Assembly (NCBI RefSeq): GCF_000821065.1
Contig: NZ_CDGG01000001.1
Location: 2,666,001-2,730,000 of the forward strand
Source of the DNA: Oceanobacillus oncorhynchi
GTDB lineage: Bacteria; Bacillota; Bacilli; Bacillales; Amphibacillaceae
Direction: 5' to 3'
DNA: 64,000 nt
Below are positions 52,104 to 64,000 of this stretch, piece by piece. The notes under the pieces were generated by a model. That model was not told where the DNA came from. It did no database searches and saw only the letters and a program-made list of their open reading frames with translations. The first letter of the stretch is position 1. Each line of letters opens with the position of its first letter. Both the position numbers and the translations under genes were made by a program.

Positions 52104-52952
52104 ATGAAATCGGTCAATCAACACCAAGCTTTTGAAAATGAAAAGAGTATCCAAACTGATTTTAAAGAGAAGATGACATACAGTGATTATTTAAGCCTGG
52201 ATACGTTATTATCGAGCCAGCATCGTTTGAGCGGCCATCATGACGAAATGTTATTTATCATTGTTCATCATGTAAGCGAGCTGTGGATGAAGCAGATTCT
52301 GCATGAAATTCATTCTGCCACCCGAGATATACAGGCAGATAATCTAAGGTCTTCCTTTAAAAAGCTCGCACGCGTATCTCAAATACAAGAGCAGCTAAAA
52401 AGTGTATGGGACGTCCTTTCTACGCTGACGCCAAGCGAGTATATCGAGTTTAGAGATAAATTGGGAAGTGCTTCTGGATTTCAATCCTATCAAAATAGAT
52501 TAGTAGAATTTGCTCTGGGATATAAAACAGAATATGTTCTCAAAATATATGAAAATGATACGGAGCTTCATCCAATTTTACAAGAAGCATACGATGCGCC
52601 AAGTCTTTATGATGTGTCGATTCAAGCTCTCTCCAGAGCAGGGTTTTCCATTGATAAAGAAGTATTAAACAGGGATGCCCGTATCACGCATCAGACGAAT
52701 GAGAGCGTGAAAAGAGCCTGGATGATAGTCTATAAAAATGTAGAGCAGTATTGGGAGTTATATGAGCTTGCTGAAAAATTGGTGGACATAGAAGGCTTAT
52801 TTCAGCAATGGCGCTTCAGGCATATGAAAACGGTAGAAAGAATTATTGGCTTTAAAAAAGGAACAGGCGGTTCTGGCGGCGTGAGCTACTTGAAAAAAGT
52901 ACTCGATCAATATTTTTTCCCGGAATTGTGGGATCTGCGAACAGAACTTTAG
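52104..52952 (+). CDS. kynA: Tryptophan 2,3-dioxygenase
   Basis: This 282-residue heme enzyme opens the indole ring of tryptophan to N-formylkynurenine, the first step of the pathway. Conserved segments are [14 protein letters not shown] near residue 22, [20 protein letters not shown] near residue 41, [12 protein letters not shown], the heme-binding region with [14 protein letters not shown] near residue 232, and [16 protein letters not shown] 52104 follows GAGCG; an upstream in-frame start lies inside kynB. Confidence 0.93.
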   Translation: MKSVNQHQAFENEKSIQTDFKEKMTYSDYLSLDTLLSSQHRLSGHHDEMLFIIVHHVSELWMKQILHEIHSATRDIQADNLRSSFKKLARVSQIQEQLKSVWDVLSTLTPSEYIEFRDKLGSASGFQSYQNRLVEFALGYKTEYVLKIYENDTELHPILQEAYDAPSLYDVSIQALSRAGFSIDKEVLNRDARITHQTNESVKRAWMIVYKNVEQYWELYELAEKLVDIEGLFQQWRFRHMKTVERIIGFKKGTGGSGGVSYLKKVLDQYFFPELWDLRTEL

Positions 52953-53117
52953 ATGACACATATTTCGAATGTTGACCAGTATGATTTATCCTAAATGTTT
53001 ATACTGTGAAATTTATCCTATACGACACGTTATTTCTGATTAATATCCTTTGTTTCAATGAAGCCAAGGCCATTTTTATATTATATTCAAAACTCAGGTT
53101 CAGCTAACGGAGATAAT

Positions 53118-53518
53118 GAATACTCCCACCACTTAATTTCTACCGAAATTTGAAGTGTGGGTTTCTGGGGTGTCGACTTTCAAGATGACGATTAACCACC
53201 AGTGGAGTTGACACATCGGTGTGCTAAAAACACCCAACCCCGCTATCCCATTGGTCCTGCCTTTGGGACTACTTTTCAGCCTAATTAAGGTTCACACATT
53301 TATGTGCCTTGGCTGACATGTTTGGCTTGAACATTTTACATGGCAAAGCAACGATTCTTGCCACAACCTGCTATGTTCAGTTTTCAAAGAACGTCTTTCA
53401 AGAATATTATACCATGCAAACCTATGTTCGTAAATGCGAAAAGGCAATTCACCTCCCACCTACTCATTGGGTTTCACCCTGCACATCCCTTGAGGTTGGG
53501 AGCCCTCTCGCCTAACTA
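53118..53518 (-). ncRNA. Structured ORF-less element, candidate IS605-derived non-autonomous element or RNA gene
   Basis: About 400 bases are dense in hairpins: CTCCCAACCT/AGGTGGGAG (about 53455-53510), TGGCAA/TTTGCCA (about 53340-53363), GTCCC/GGGAC (about 53251-53268) and a terminal stem CCCACACTTCAAATTTC/GAAATTAAGTGGTGGG (53121-53161). On the minus strand a promoter TTTACG-N17-TATAAT (53434-53406) with a LexA-like box would start an RNA of about 280 bases ending at the terminal stem. The terminal stem followed by GAGTATTCA resembles the right end and guide-RNA scaffold of IS200/IS605-type elements, but no tnpA or tnpB is present. Confidence 0.4.
53406..53434 (-). promoter_or_regulatory. 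Minus-strand promoter with LexA-like box in the structured element
   Basis: TTTACG and TATAAT are 17 bases apart on the minus strand. CGAACATAGGTTTG between them matches the Bacillus LexA consensus CGAACATATGTTCG in 12 of 14 positions. Confidence 0.5.
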
Positions 53519-53638
53519 AGATAGAAGCATAGCGTAAGATAGAATGGATAAGAACGAATGGAGAATATAAAAATAAATATATTTTACTACCTATATCAGG
53601 AAGTGCTTAAACAGTTAGGTAAAAAATCTACTTTCCTG

Positions 53639-53667
53639 TTGCATTTGAAACCGTAATCATCTATAAT
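53639..53667 (+). promoter_or_regulatory. Promoter of the beta-glucoside antiterminator gene
   Basis: TTGCAT and TATAAT are 17 bases apart, 14 bases before the RAT sequence. A Zur-like half site (AAACCGTAATCAT) falls in the spacer but lacks the other half. Confidence 0.65.
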
Positions 53668-53680
53668 GAAGTTAACTAAA

Positions 53681-53773
53681 GGATTGTTACTGTTCGGCAG
53701 GCAAAACCTGGGTTAATCACAGTGGATTGTATGGCTTTTTGTCTACAATTTTGGATTAATCCAGGTTTTTTTC
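53681..53773 (+). promoter_or_regulatory. Ribonucleic antiterminator (RAT) and terminator upstream of licT
   Basis: GGATTGTTAC with AGGCAAAACC (53681-53708) is a standard BglG/LicT target. It overlaps the left arm of a terminator (AACCTGGGTTAATC with GATTAATCCAGGTT, then T-run). The antiterminator protein should therefore control its own gene. Confidence 0.9.
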
Positions 53774-53829
53774 TGGACAAACAGGTATCAGAAGAATTTA
53801 AAAAATACTCATTTCAGGTGTGAATGCAA

Positions 53830-54687
53830 TTGAAAATTACAAAAGTATTAAATAATAATGTAGTTATGTCAAAAGATGAATCCAATCAGGAAATCGTTGT
53901 CATGGGCAAGGGTTTGGCTTTTCAAAAAAAGACTGGAGATGCGATTGAATCATCGAAAGTGGAGAAAACCTTTGTGCTGGAGAATTCTAATGTAGCTAAG
54001 AAGCTTGCGGAATTAATGAAAGAAACTTCTGAGATCTACTTGGATCTTTCTTACAAAATCCTTGAACTGGCTAAATCTCAATTGACATATAAATTGGATA
54101 ATTATTTATATGTTGCCTTAACGGATCATTTAAGCTTTGCAATTACAAGGCATAAAAACGGCATCGACTTGAAAAATCCGCTGTTGTGGGAAATTCGCAG
54201 GTATTATAAACAGGAGTTTCAGATTGCATTAAAAGCGTTGGATATGGTGGAAGAGGATACTGGAGTAAGGCTTGTAGAAGATGAAGCGGCTTCTATTGCG
54301 CTGCATCTGGTCAATAGTCAACTATCCGGTGAAAACATGGATACCGCAATTAAAGTAACGGAACTGGTTAATAATATCCTGAATATTGTCAGATACTATT
54401 TCAAAATTGAATTGGATGAGGATTCTATCAACTATGAACGGTTTCTGACACATCTGCGGTTTTTTGCTACCCGTTTTATCCGGAAAGAAAAAGCAGAAAA
54501 TACGCATGATGATTTCCTGTATGAACAGGTGAAAAAGAAATATACAGCTGCATTTGAATGCACAGAGAGAATTGCAGCCTATATTGCTAAAAACTATGAT
54601 TGGGACATTTCCAATGATGAAAAAGTTTACTTAACATTGCATATCCACCGAATTACCAATCGGCACCAAATAGATTCTACATCGTGA
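53830..54687 (+). CDS. licT: BglG-family transcription antiterminator (LicT-like)
   Basis: This 285-residue protein binds RAT RNA hairpins and prevents termination when beta-glucosides are present. The N-terminal RNA-binding domain reads KITKVLNNNVVM and VVMGKGLAFQKKTGD. Two PRD domains follow, with phospho-His sites in LTDHLSFAI near residue 98, ASIALHLVNS near residue 155 and a third in LTLHIHRI near the end. TTG 53830 is preferred by spacing to AGGTGTG; ATG 53824 is two codons upstream. Both its own leader and that of the PTS gene carry RAT sequences. Confidence 0.88.
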   Translation: MKITKVLNNNVVMSKDESNQEIVVMGKGLAFQKKTGDAIESSKVEKTFVLENSNVAKKLAELMKETSEIYLDLSYKILELAKSQLTYKLDNYLYVALTDHLSFAITRHKNGIDLKNPLLWEIRRYYKQEFQIALKALDMVEEDTGVRLVEDEAASIALHLVNSQLSGENMDTAIKVTELVNNILNIVRYYFKIELDEDSINYERFLTHLRFFATRFIRKEKAENTHDDFLYEQVKKKYTAAFECTERIAAYIAKNYDWDISNDEKVYLTLHIHRITNRHQIDSTS

Positions 54688-56984
<2,297 letters not shown>

Positions 56985-57002
56985 CGGATACCAAATAGAT
57001 AG

Positions 57003-58487
<1,485 letters not shown>

Positions 58488-58569
58488 TTTGATTTAGAGG
58501 GTAACCGAGAGTTGTTAAGATGAATATTTCCAATCAAAAATAAATCGATATAAACGAAAAATGTATTTC

Positions 58570-58616
58570 AAAAGCCTCGCTGATAGATGGAATGTCATCA
58601 TTTCAGCGAGGCTTTG
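58570..58616 (+). terminator. Terminator of the beta-glucoside operon
   Basis: AAAGCCTCGCTGA pairs with TCAGCGAGGCTTT around an 18-base centre. Confidence 0.8.
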
Positions 58617-58663
58617 TTCAAGAATAGGAAAGTATATAAAAAAGCTGAAGATAGCCGCTCCAA

Positions 58664-58850
58664 CGGGTTTCATGGGGTGAGTAATCTTAGGCCCCAGAAA
58701 TACACTCCGCTTTCCGTGGGCTTGAGCTCAGCCTCCTCGAAAAAAGAAGTTCGCTTTTTTCTGCGGGGTCTTCGCTCTGCGCATTCCCACAGGAGTCTCC
58801 GTGTATTTCTTCTGGGACTGCGATTACTCGCCCCATCAAAACCGTCGCTA
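58664..58850. repeat. Element with outward-facing GGGACTGCG modules
   Basis: The left end (GGTTTCATGGGGTGAGTAAT) and right end (ATTACTCGCCCCATCAAAACC) are inverted modules like those at 1-66 and 29092-29251, here facing outward. Between them lies a copy of the GC-rich repeat CCGCTTTCCGTGGGC...CAGCCTCCTCG. No ORF. Confidence 0.65.
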
Positions 58851-59030
58851 GAATTAGCGTCATTTCTTTGTAAGAAGAAAACAAATAAACATATTTCTTC
58901 TTAGATGGGAGCGGATGTTGTCGACTCCTGCGGGAAAAGCAACAGGTGAAGGCCCCGCAGGAAGCGGTTTTCTTCCGAGGAGACTGAGCCGTTGCCCGCG
59001 GAAAGCGACTTCCCGCAGCGGACATCTCTT
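58697..59030. repeat. Inverted pair of GC-rich Bacillaceae-type repeats
   Basis: One copy (plus, about 58697-58800) carries CCGCTTTCCGTGGGC, CAGCCTCCTCG, TGCGGGGTCTTC and CACAGGAGTC. The other (minus, about 58922-59025) carries the same blocks as CGCTTTCCGCGGGC, CAGTCTCCTCG, TGCGGGGCCTTC and CGCAGGAGTC. They are much richer in GC than flanking DNA. The spacer has no gene. Confidence 0.7.
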
Positions 59031-59085
59031 TAGCAAGAACAGCTGTGTTTTAAGGACCAAGTATTCTCCTTGGTTTTTCTTATGT

Positions 59086-60888
59086 TTAAGTCAGTTTATT
59101 TTTCTGCAAAACAACGAGCTGGTCTTCTTCATCTAACATTATTTTACTTCTTAACGTAATCAGCTGAATGGTATGGTTCTTCTTTTTGATAAACAGTGGA
59201 ACCGTATTTTCCGGCAATTGCTCCTTCTCAAGCTTTCCTTTTTGATTTAATGGGAACTCTTGTATCGTGTAGCCTGTATTGATTTTCTTATTTAATTCGG
59301 TAAATACAGCATCTTCATGAAACAGGAGATGTCCTTTTCCTGCAAACGGAATTTTGTTCGACCCCTCTTGTTTATAGTTGTTGCTGGTAAGGGTAAATGT
59401 ATGATGGTGACCAAATTTAGGTGCATAGGACTGGCTGACCAATATGTTGATTGCGTCATCTCCGGTCAAAGAAAGAATGGTCTCATATGGCGTCAGGTCT
59501 ACTTCATATTCGCTGTGCTCTGCCAGGATTTGACCGTGATAAACAGGGATTTTCTTATTTACAGCCGGCTGCAGCTGTGTAGCGGAAGAATCACTGATTA
59601 ATACAGGTAAATCCATCTTTTGTAAATAGGAAGCCAATGCAATGGAAAAGCTGTTTGCTCCCACTAATAGGACGCCTGGTGCGGTATCATTGGCAAGATG
59701 GAGCGCCTTAGCAATTGGCCGCAATGAAAATCCATGCGCGCATACGGTAATAAATACAAGTGCAAAGGTTAAAGCTGTTAGCATAGCAGCCCCTTCATGC
59801 CCGTCATTCAGCAGAATGGTTGCAAAATAACCGGAAACAGACAGGGCAACAATTCCCCGCGGTGCAATCCAGCCGATCAGCATCTTTTCAGAATTGGAAA
59901 GCTCTGTGCCAATAGTAGAGAGCCAAATCGATAAAGGGCGTACAATAAATAACATGACAAGAACAAAGCCGATAATCGGCCAGGTGAACATCTCCGCGAT
60001 TGTTTCCCGCGTTAAAGAAGCCGTCAGTAAAATGAAAATAGTGGATGTCAGCAGGACAGAAATATTTTCAACAAAGTGACTGACTTCATGGCCGATAGAG
60101 GATATATAATGTTTGGTACGGCCAATTGTTAATCCCATAACGGTAACAGCCAGCATGCCAGTTTCATGCATAATAACCTCGGCTACGGTAAAACAAAGCA
60201 GGAGAAAGGATATAATAATCGGTGTTTTTAGGTACTCGGGAAATACGCCCTTGCTGATCATTAAACTGACTACCATGCCGATCACATAGCCGAGAATAAC
60301 GGCAATAATGGCACTGAGAAAGAAATGAATTAAATAATTCGCATGCAGACTTTCTGTTGTAAGTACCTTAATAATTTCGTAAGCAAATAATGCGAGCAGC
60401 GGACCGAATGGATCAACAATAATTCCTTCCCATTTAAGGACAGCTGCCGTACGCGGTTTTAATTTTGCATTCCGCAGCAAAGGCAGAATAACAGTCGGTC
60501 CGGTTACAATAAATAAACCGCCAATAATGAAAGATATCTCCAAGCTCAAGCCTGCGATAAAATGAGCAGCGAGTGCTCCGCCGATCCAGGCAATGAAAGC
60601 ACCGAACGTAACAATCCGGAATACGGATTTAGATACGCCTCTGATTTCCCGGACATCGAGGCTGGAGCTGCCTTCAAATAAAATAATGGCGACCGCAAGC
60701 GAAATCAATGGACTGTACAGGCTGCCCAATGCTTCTTGCGGGTTGAACAAACCAAGCACAGGTCCCAATAATAGTCCGGCAATGGACATGATGACAATGG
60801 AAGGCCATTGAATTCGCCAAGCCAGCCATTGCGAGAAGATACCAACGACAATAATAACAACGATACTGACTAGAGCAATATTTTCCAT
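59086..60888 (-). CDS. Cation:proton antiporter (NhaP/CPA type) with cytoplasmic domain
   Basis: This 600-residue membrane protein exchanges Na+ or K+ for H+. The first 400 residues hold about 12 helices with FEGSSSLDVREI near residue 72, the transport-core GPTVILPLLRNAKLKPR and WIAPRGIVALSVSGYFA near residue 338. Residues 410-600 form a soluble part with a TrkA-N-like fold (VLLVGANSFSIALASYL; LTGDDAINILVSQSYA) that may sense nucleotides. Such proteins support salt and alkaline tolerance. It appears monocistronic. Confidence 0.85.
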   Translation of the reverse strand: MENIALVSIVVIIVVGIFSQWLAWRIQWPSIVIMSIAGLLLGPVLGLFNPQEALGSLYSPLISLAVAIILFEGSSSLDVREIRGVSKSVFRIVTFGAFIAWIGGALAAHFIAGLSLEISFIIGGLFIVTGPTVILPLLRNAKLKPRTAAVLKWEGIIVDPFGPLLALFAYEIIKVLTTESLHANYLIHFFLSAIIAVILGYVIGMVVSLMISKGVFPEYLKTPIIISFLLLCFTVAEVIMHETGMLAVTVMGLTIGRTKHYISSIGHEVSHFVENISVLLTSTIFILLTASLTRETIAEMFTWPIIGFVLVMLFIVRPLSIWLSTIGTELSNSEKMLIGWIAPRGIVALSVSGYFATILLNDGHEGAAMLTALTFALVFITVCAHGFSLRPIAKALHLANDTAPGVLLVGANSFSIALASYLQKMDLPVLISDSSATQLQPAVNKKIPVYHGQILAEHSEYEVDLTPYETILSLTGDDAINILVSQSYAPKFGHHHTFTLTSNNYKQEGSNKIPFAGKGHLLFHEDAVFTELNKKINTGYTIQEFPLNQKGKLEKEQLPENTVPLFIKKKNHTIQLITLRSKIMLDEEDQLVVLQKNKLT

Positions 60889-60995
60889 AGCATTTTCTCC
60901 GTTCTTTTAGATTCATGTAAAGTAGTTTATCAATTCTGGGAGAGTTTGTCTTATATTTTGTCAGAAGGTGAATAGATCATATTACTGAATATCGT

Positions 60996-61958
60996 TTATT
61001 TCTTATAATGTGCAACAGCGGCTTCTGCCATCCGAAGAATTTCTGCATGGAGTTCTTCTGGTTCGGTAACGGTCATTTGGTCTGTAAATCCAAGAAGAAA
61101 TCTTTTTGCTTCTTCTTTTGTATCAAAAGCTAATTTAACGCGTGTCCATCCTTTTTCGTCAGTAGATGCAGTCTCTATTATCCGTACAAAAAAAGTAGAA
61201 AAGGAAAGTCTTGGCAGCACTTCTCTGGAAGTCTTTACCCATACCTCATAAGTCGGCAAGGCCTTGATAAATGCTTGTTTCGAGTTTTTCCAGTATGCTG
61301 CAATATCAAAATCAACCGGTCTTTCAAAGGTTTCTTTGCTTGACACAGCAGACTGGATTCGTGAAGCGCGATAATTCCGGATATCTCCATTTTCCTTTAC
61401 GGCAATCACGTACCAGCTGCTTCCTTTCGCAACTAGTCCCAGCGGCTGTACGATATAATGATTTGTTTGTCCGTCTCCACGCTGATAGAGGATATTCAAT
61501 TTATTATTTTTCCATATTGCATTTTTCAGAACCTCAAAGGATGCGATTTTTTCTTTTGTGCCCCTCCAGGAGCTGGTATCAATATGAATGCGGCTCCATA
61601 CATCCTTTGCACTTTCACGGTAAGCTGCAGGCAGGGATGCGATAACTTTGTTTCTGGCGTCTTCAGAAGTGCGGGTTAATCCTAAATCATCCAGTAATTG
61701 AGGAGCTGCAGGCACGAATAAAGCGCGTATTTCCGATTCCTTTAAGCCGGTCAAATCAGTCTGATAGCCATCAACTAAAGACCAGCCGCCATTTTTGCCG
61801 CGATCAGCAAAAACGGGAATACCAGATCCGCTTAAAACCTCCATATCTCTGTAAATCGTCCGTTCGGAGACTTCCAGTTTTTCAGATAATTCTTTAGCAG
61901 TCATTCGACCTTGAGACTGCAGCAATAAAAGAATGGATATGAGACGGTCCCCTCGCAT
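60996..61958 (-). CDS. YafY-type HTH/WYL-domain transcriptional regulator
   Basis: This 320-residue regulator has an N-terminal HTH_11 domain (RMTAKELSEKLEVSERTIYR, then DMEVLSGSGIPV), a central WYL domain (GDGQTNHYIVQPLGLVAKGS, then SWYVIAV) and a C-terminal WCX extension. Start 61958 has AAGG 8 bases away; the in-frame GTG at 61967 lies in that site. It is divergent from a short-chain dehydrogenase 110 bases away, a probable target. WYL proteins bind small ligands or nucleic acid; none is known here. Confidence 0.82.
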   Translation of the reverse strand: MRGDRLISILLLLQSQGRMTAKELSEKLEVSERTIYRDMEVLSGSGIPVFADRGKNGGWSLVDGYQTDLTGLKESEIRALFVPAAPQLLDDLGLTRTSEDARNKVIASLPAAYRESAKDVWSRIHIDTSSWRGTKEKIASFEVLKNAIWKNNKLNILYQRGDGQTNHYIVQPLGLVAKGSSWYVIAVKENGDIRNYRASRIQSAVSSKETFERPVDFDIAAYWKNSKQAFIKALPTYEVWVKTSREVLPRLSFSTFFVRIIETASTDEKGWTRVKLAFDTKEEAKRFLLGFTDQMTVTEPEELHAEILRMAEAAVAHYKK

Positions 61959-62068
61959 GAACATCACCTTTTTTCTAATGAATTATATTAATTAAATGAA
62001 ATATGACAATAGATGTCAAGAATTAGTTTGTATAATGAAAATATCTGAGGAAGAAAGGATGGAAAAGA

Positions 62069-62902
62069 ATGAAACCATTGAATGGAAAAGTAGCTCTTGT
62101 CACAGGCGGGAGCAGAGGAGCTGGACGCGGCATTGCGGCAGAGCTGGGGAAAGCCGGTGCAATTGTATATGTCACAGGCCGCAGTGTTCGGGGAGCATCT
62201 ACGAATCATTGGCCGGGAACTGTGGACGACACGGTTTCAGAAATAGAAGCTGCCGGTGGAAAAGCCATTGCAATACAGTGCGACCATACCAAGGACGCAG
62301 AAACAGAGGCTGTTATTTCTCAAATTCGCAAAGAGCAGGGAAAGCTGGATATTTTGATAAATAATGTGTGGGGCGCACATGACTTAGGTGTGGAAGGAAA
62401 ACCTTTTTGGGAGCTGACCTTGCAAAATTGGGATACAATGTTTACAGCAGGTGTAAGAGCACAGCTGGCTGTCAATCACTTTGCTGTTCCCCTGCTTCGA
62501 GAAAATAAACAGGCTTTGATAATTCATACAACATTCTGGGATTATGGCAAGTACACTGGCCAATTTTATTATGATTTAGCAAAAAATGCGTTGGTGCGAA
62601 TGGCATATGGGCTATCTATCGAATTAAAAGCGGATAATATTGCTGTTCTTGCTGTTTCGCCAGGATTTATGCGGACTGAGCTTGTATTGAAATATCACGG
62701 CGCCGATGAAGAAAACTGGAGGGAAGCGGATGATTTACAGCAAACAGAAACACCCTATTATGTCGGACGGGGAATAGGGGCATTAGCAGCTGATCCAAAT
62801 GTGATGGAGAAAAGCGGGCAGGTGTTCCGAGCTGGAGGGTTAGCGAAGGAGTATGGATTTACAGATATAGACGGGCGTTATATCCCGCCATTTACCATAT
62901 AG
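62069..62902 (+). CDS. Short-chain dehydrogenase/reductase
   Basis: This 277-residue SDR has the NAD(P) motif TGGSRGAGRGIA near residue 12, NNVWG near residue 94 in place of NNAG, and a YxxxK active site in FYYDLAKNALVRM near residue 171. The catalytic Ser position reads HTTFWDYG and lacks an obvious Ser, so activity is uncertain. It is divergent from the WYL regulator. AAAGGATGG precedes the ATG. Substrate unknown. Confidence 0.85.
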   Translation: MKPLNGKVALVTGGSRGAGRGIAAELGKAGAIVYVTGRSVRGASTNHWPGTVDDTVSEIEAAGGKAIAIQCDHTKDAETEAVISQIRKEQGKLDILINNVWGAHDLGVEGKPFWELTLQNWDTMFTAGVRAQLAVNHFAVPLLRENKQALIIHTTFWDYGKYTGQFYYDLAKNALVRMAYGLSIELKADNIAVLAVSPGFMRTELVLKYHGADEENWREADDLQQTETPYYVGRGIGALAADPNVMEKSGQVFRAGGLAKEYGFTDIDGRYIPPFTI

Positions 62903-62965
62903 ATTCCGATTTACATTATTGTTAAAAGAATGGATTGCTTGGAAAACAGGTATTCTCTATATAAA

Positions 62966-63002
62966 ATAGCCAGTGTTCTTATATAATAAGGCCACTGGCT
63001 AT
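62966..63002. terminator. Terminator between the SDR and caxA-like genes
   Basis: ATAGCCAGTG pairs perfectly with CACTGGCTAT around a 17-base loop between convergent genes. Confidence 0.75.
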
Positions 63003-63028
63003 AAAATGCGTATATTCTATTATAAATC

Positions 63029-64000
63029 TTAGATGAAGTAAAATCCGATGCCCATAATCACATATGCAGCTAATAAAGTAAGCCCTTCAAACCAATTGGA
63101 ATCCCCATCATTCGAAATGGTAATCATTAAAAATACAGCTGTCACCATGCTAATCAGCTCCGGCCATGTAAAGACAAGCGGCATGGATGTGGAAAAGAAG
63201 AGGGATAACAAAACAAGAATCGGCAGAACAAACATCGTAATCTGCAGGGTGGAACCAACGGCAATTTCAACAGCGACGTCCATTTTATTTTTATAAGCCA
63301 TGACAATCGCTGATGCGTGCTCTGCTGCATTTCCGACAATTGCTACAATAATGATTCCGATAAATAATTCAGACCATCCAAAGGCAGCGCCGACAGTATC
63401 AAATGTCGATACCAAATGCTCCGAAACATAAGCAACAGCAGCTGTTGCAAGTGCCAGGATAACAATTGCTTTGCCTTTCCCCCATTCAGGTTCCTCCTCC
63501 TGTTTCGATTCATTTTGTTCGTTATCTGAATGATACACGCCACGGTGGGTAACGAATTTAAATAGTAATGCTGCCAAATATAACACAATTAAAATAACAG
63601 CTATTCCAACACTGACAATCATCGTATCACGTTCGTTCAGCGACTGGGTGAATACTTCTGGAATTACAAAGGCAACAATCACAGCAAAAATCAGCATACC
63701 GGCATTATGGCGCGCATCGTGTACGCTAAAGGATTGTCTTTTATATTTTAGTCCCCCGACAAAAAAGGATAAGCCGCCGACAAGCAGTAAGTTCCCTAAT
63801 ACAGAGCCCGTTAATGAAGCCAGTACGATTCCGATGAGTCCGGCTTTTAATGCAAAGATAGAAATAATAAGTTCAACCGCATTTCCGAAGGTTGCATTTA
63901 GCAATCCTCCAGCTCTCGGCCCTAAAACGATTGCTAAACTTTCCGTAGCTCTGCCGATAAAGCCCGCTAAAGCAATAATCGTCAAGCAATAGATGATAAA
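63029..64000 (-). CDS. Calcium/proton exchanger CaxA-type (ChaA), 5' end outside the window
   Basis: At least 324 codons of a cation/H+ antiporter are visible; the frame stays open to base 64000, so the first roughly 30 residues lie outside. The two family repeats are clear: GGLLNATFGNAVELIIS with GSVLGNLLLVGGLSFF, and IIIVAIVGNAAEHASAIVMA with EIAVGSTLQITMFV. An acidic loop (NEQNESKQEEEPEWGKG) joins the halves. It expels Ca2+ (and possibly Na+ or K+) in exchange for protons. Confidence 0.92.
   Translation of the reverse strand, partial: FIIYCLTIIALAGFIGRATESLAIVLGPRAGGLLNATFGNAVELIISIFALKAGLIGIVLASLTGSVLGNLLLVGGLSFFVGGLKYKRQSFSVHDARHNAGMLIFAVIVAFVIPEVFTQSLNERDTMIVSVGIAVILIVLYLAALLFKFVTHRGVYHSDNEQNESKQEEEPEWGKGKAIVILALATAAVAYVSEHLVSTFDTVGAAFGWSELFIGIIIVAIVGNAAEHASAIVMAYKNKMDVAVEIAVGSTLQITMFVLPILVLLSLFFSTSMPLVFTWPELISMVTAVFLMITISNDGDSNWFEGLTLLAAYVIMGIGFYFI

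Noticed and set aside
53309-53515. 68-codon ORF in the structured element
   Set aside because: It runs antisense to the inferred RNA, overlaps the hairpins and shows no family features.
53645-53666. Zur box upstream of licT
   Set aside because: Only the left half (AAACCGTAATCAT) matches; the right half does not, and the position is a promoter spacer of a sugar operon.

Overview
The window looks like a chromosomal segment of a low-GC, endospore-forming Firmicute of the family Bacillaceae, probably near Oceanobacillus or Virgibacillus. This rests on a gamma-type spore protein, a Bacillus-type des-desK-desR module, Rex, Fur and Zur boxes close to the Bacillus subtilis consensus, strong AGGAGG ribosome binding sites, and GC-rich intergenic repeats of a kind seen in this family. 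The genus is inference; there is no rRNA gene to settle it.

Layout. (1) 0.3-9.2 kb: a divergent flavin-based extracellular electron transfer (EET) locus. The minus strand carries ndh2, eetA, eetB and dmkB; the plus strand carries an ApbE flavinyltransferase, a UbiA prenyltransferase and an ECF transporter (two ATPases and a T subunit). A perfect Rex operator lies between the two arms. (2) 9.4-21.4 kb: core-like genes: lipoprotein, sulfurtransferase, Fur-box ferredoxin reductase, spore protein, PEP carboxylase, desaturase with DesKR, a peptide-binding lipoprotein and a copper-binding four-helix protein. A 28-residue hydrophobic peptide gene with an opposing promoter (about 11.3-11.4 kb) looks like a type I toxin-antitoxin locus. 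(3) 21.9-30 kb: accessory DNA with a decayed gluconate dehydrogenase remnant, tatA, an IS1182-family element, PadR-, ArsR- and MerR-controlled genes, and an Rpn-like gene broken by a repeat.

(4) 32.5-48.3 kb: a zinc-starvation island. Three Zur boxes precede a thioredoxin-reductase-like gene, a zinc-free S14 ribosomal protein, and an operon of a CzcO-like flavoprotein, a Cys-rich FeoB-like transporter, a COG0523 GTPase and a dCTP deaminase. Two more COG0523 GTPases flank this operon. An atypical MurE-like ligase and a class B penicillin-binding protein sit in the same stretch, among gene remnants. The likely logic is to acquire and allocate scarce zinc while replacing zinc enzymes with zinc-free ones. 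(5) 48.5-53 kb: SelO and a kynureninase/kynurenine formamidase/tryptophan dioxygenase operon. (6) 53.1-53.5 kb: a structured, ORF-less element that may be a non-autonomous IS605 derivative or an RNA gene. (7) 53.7-58.5 kb: a beta-glucoside operon (antiterminator, PTS EIIBCA, 6-phospho-beta-glucosidase) with two antiterminator targets. (8) 58.7-64 kb: inverted repeats, a cation/proton antiporter, a WYL regulator, a short-chain dehydrogenase and a CaxA-type exchanger that runs off the window.

The strongest leads are the Zur island (especially zinc-sparing by Dcd and the unusual FeoB-like protein), the Rex-controlled EET locus without a visible PplA-type lipoprotein, the type I toxin candidate and the structured element at 53.1-53.5 kb.
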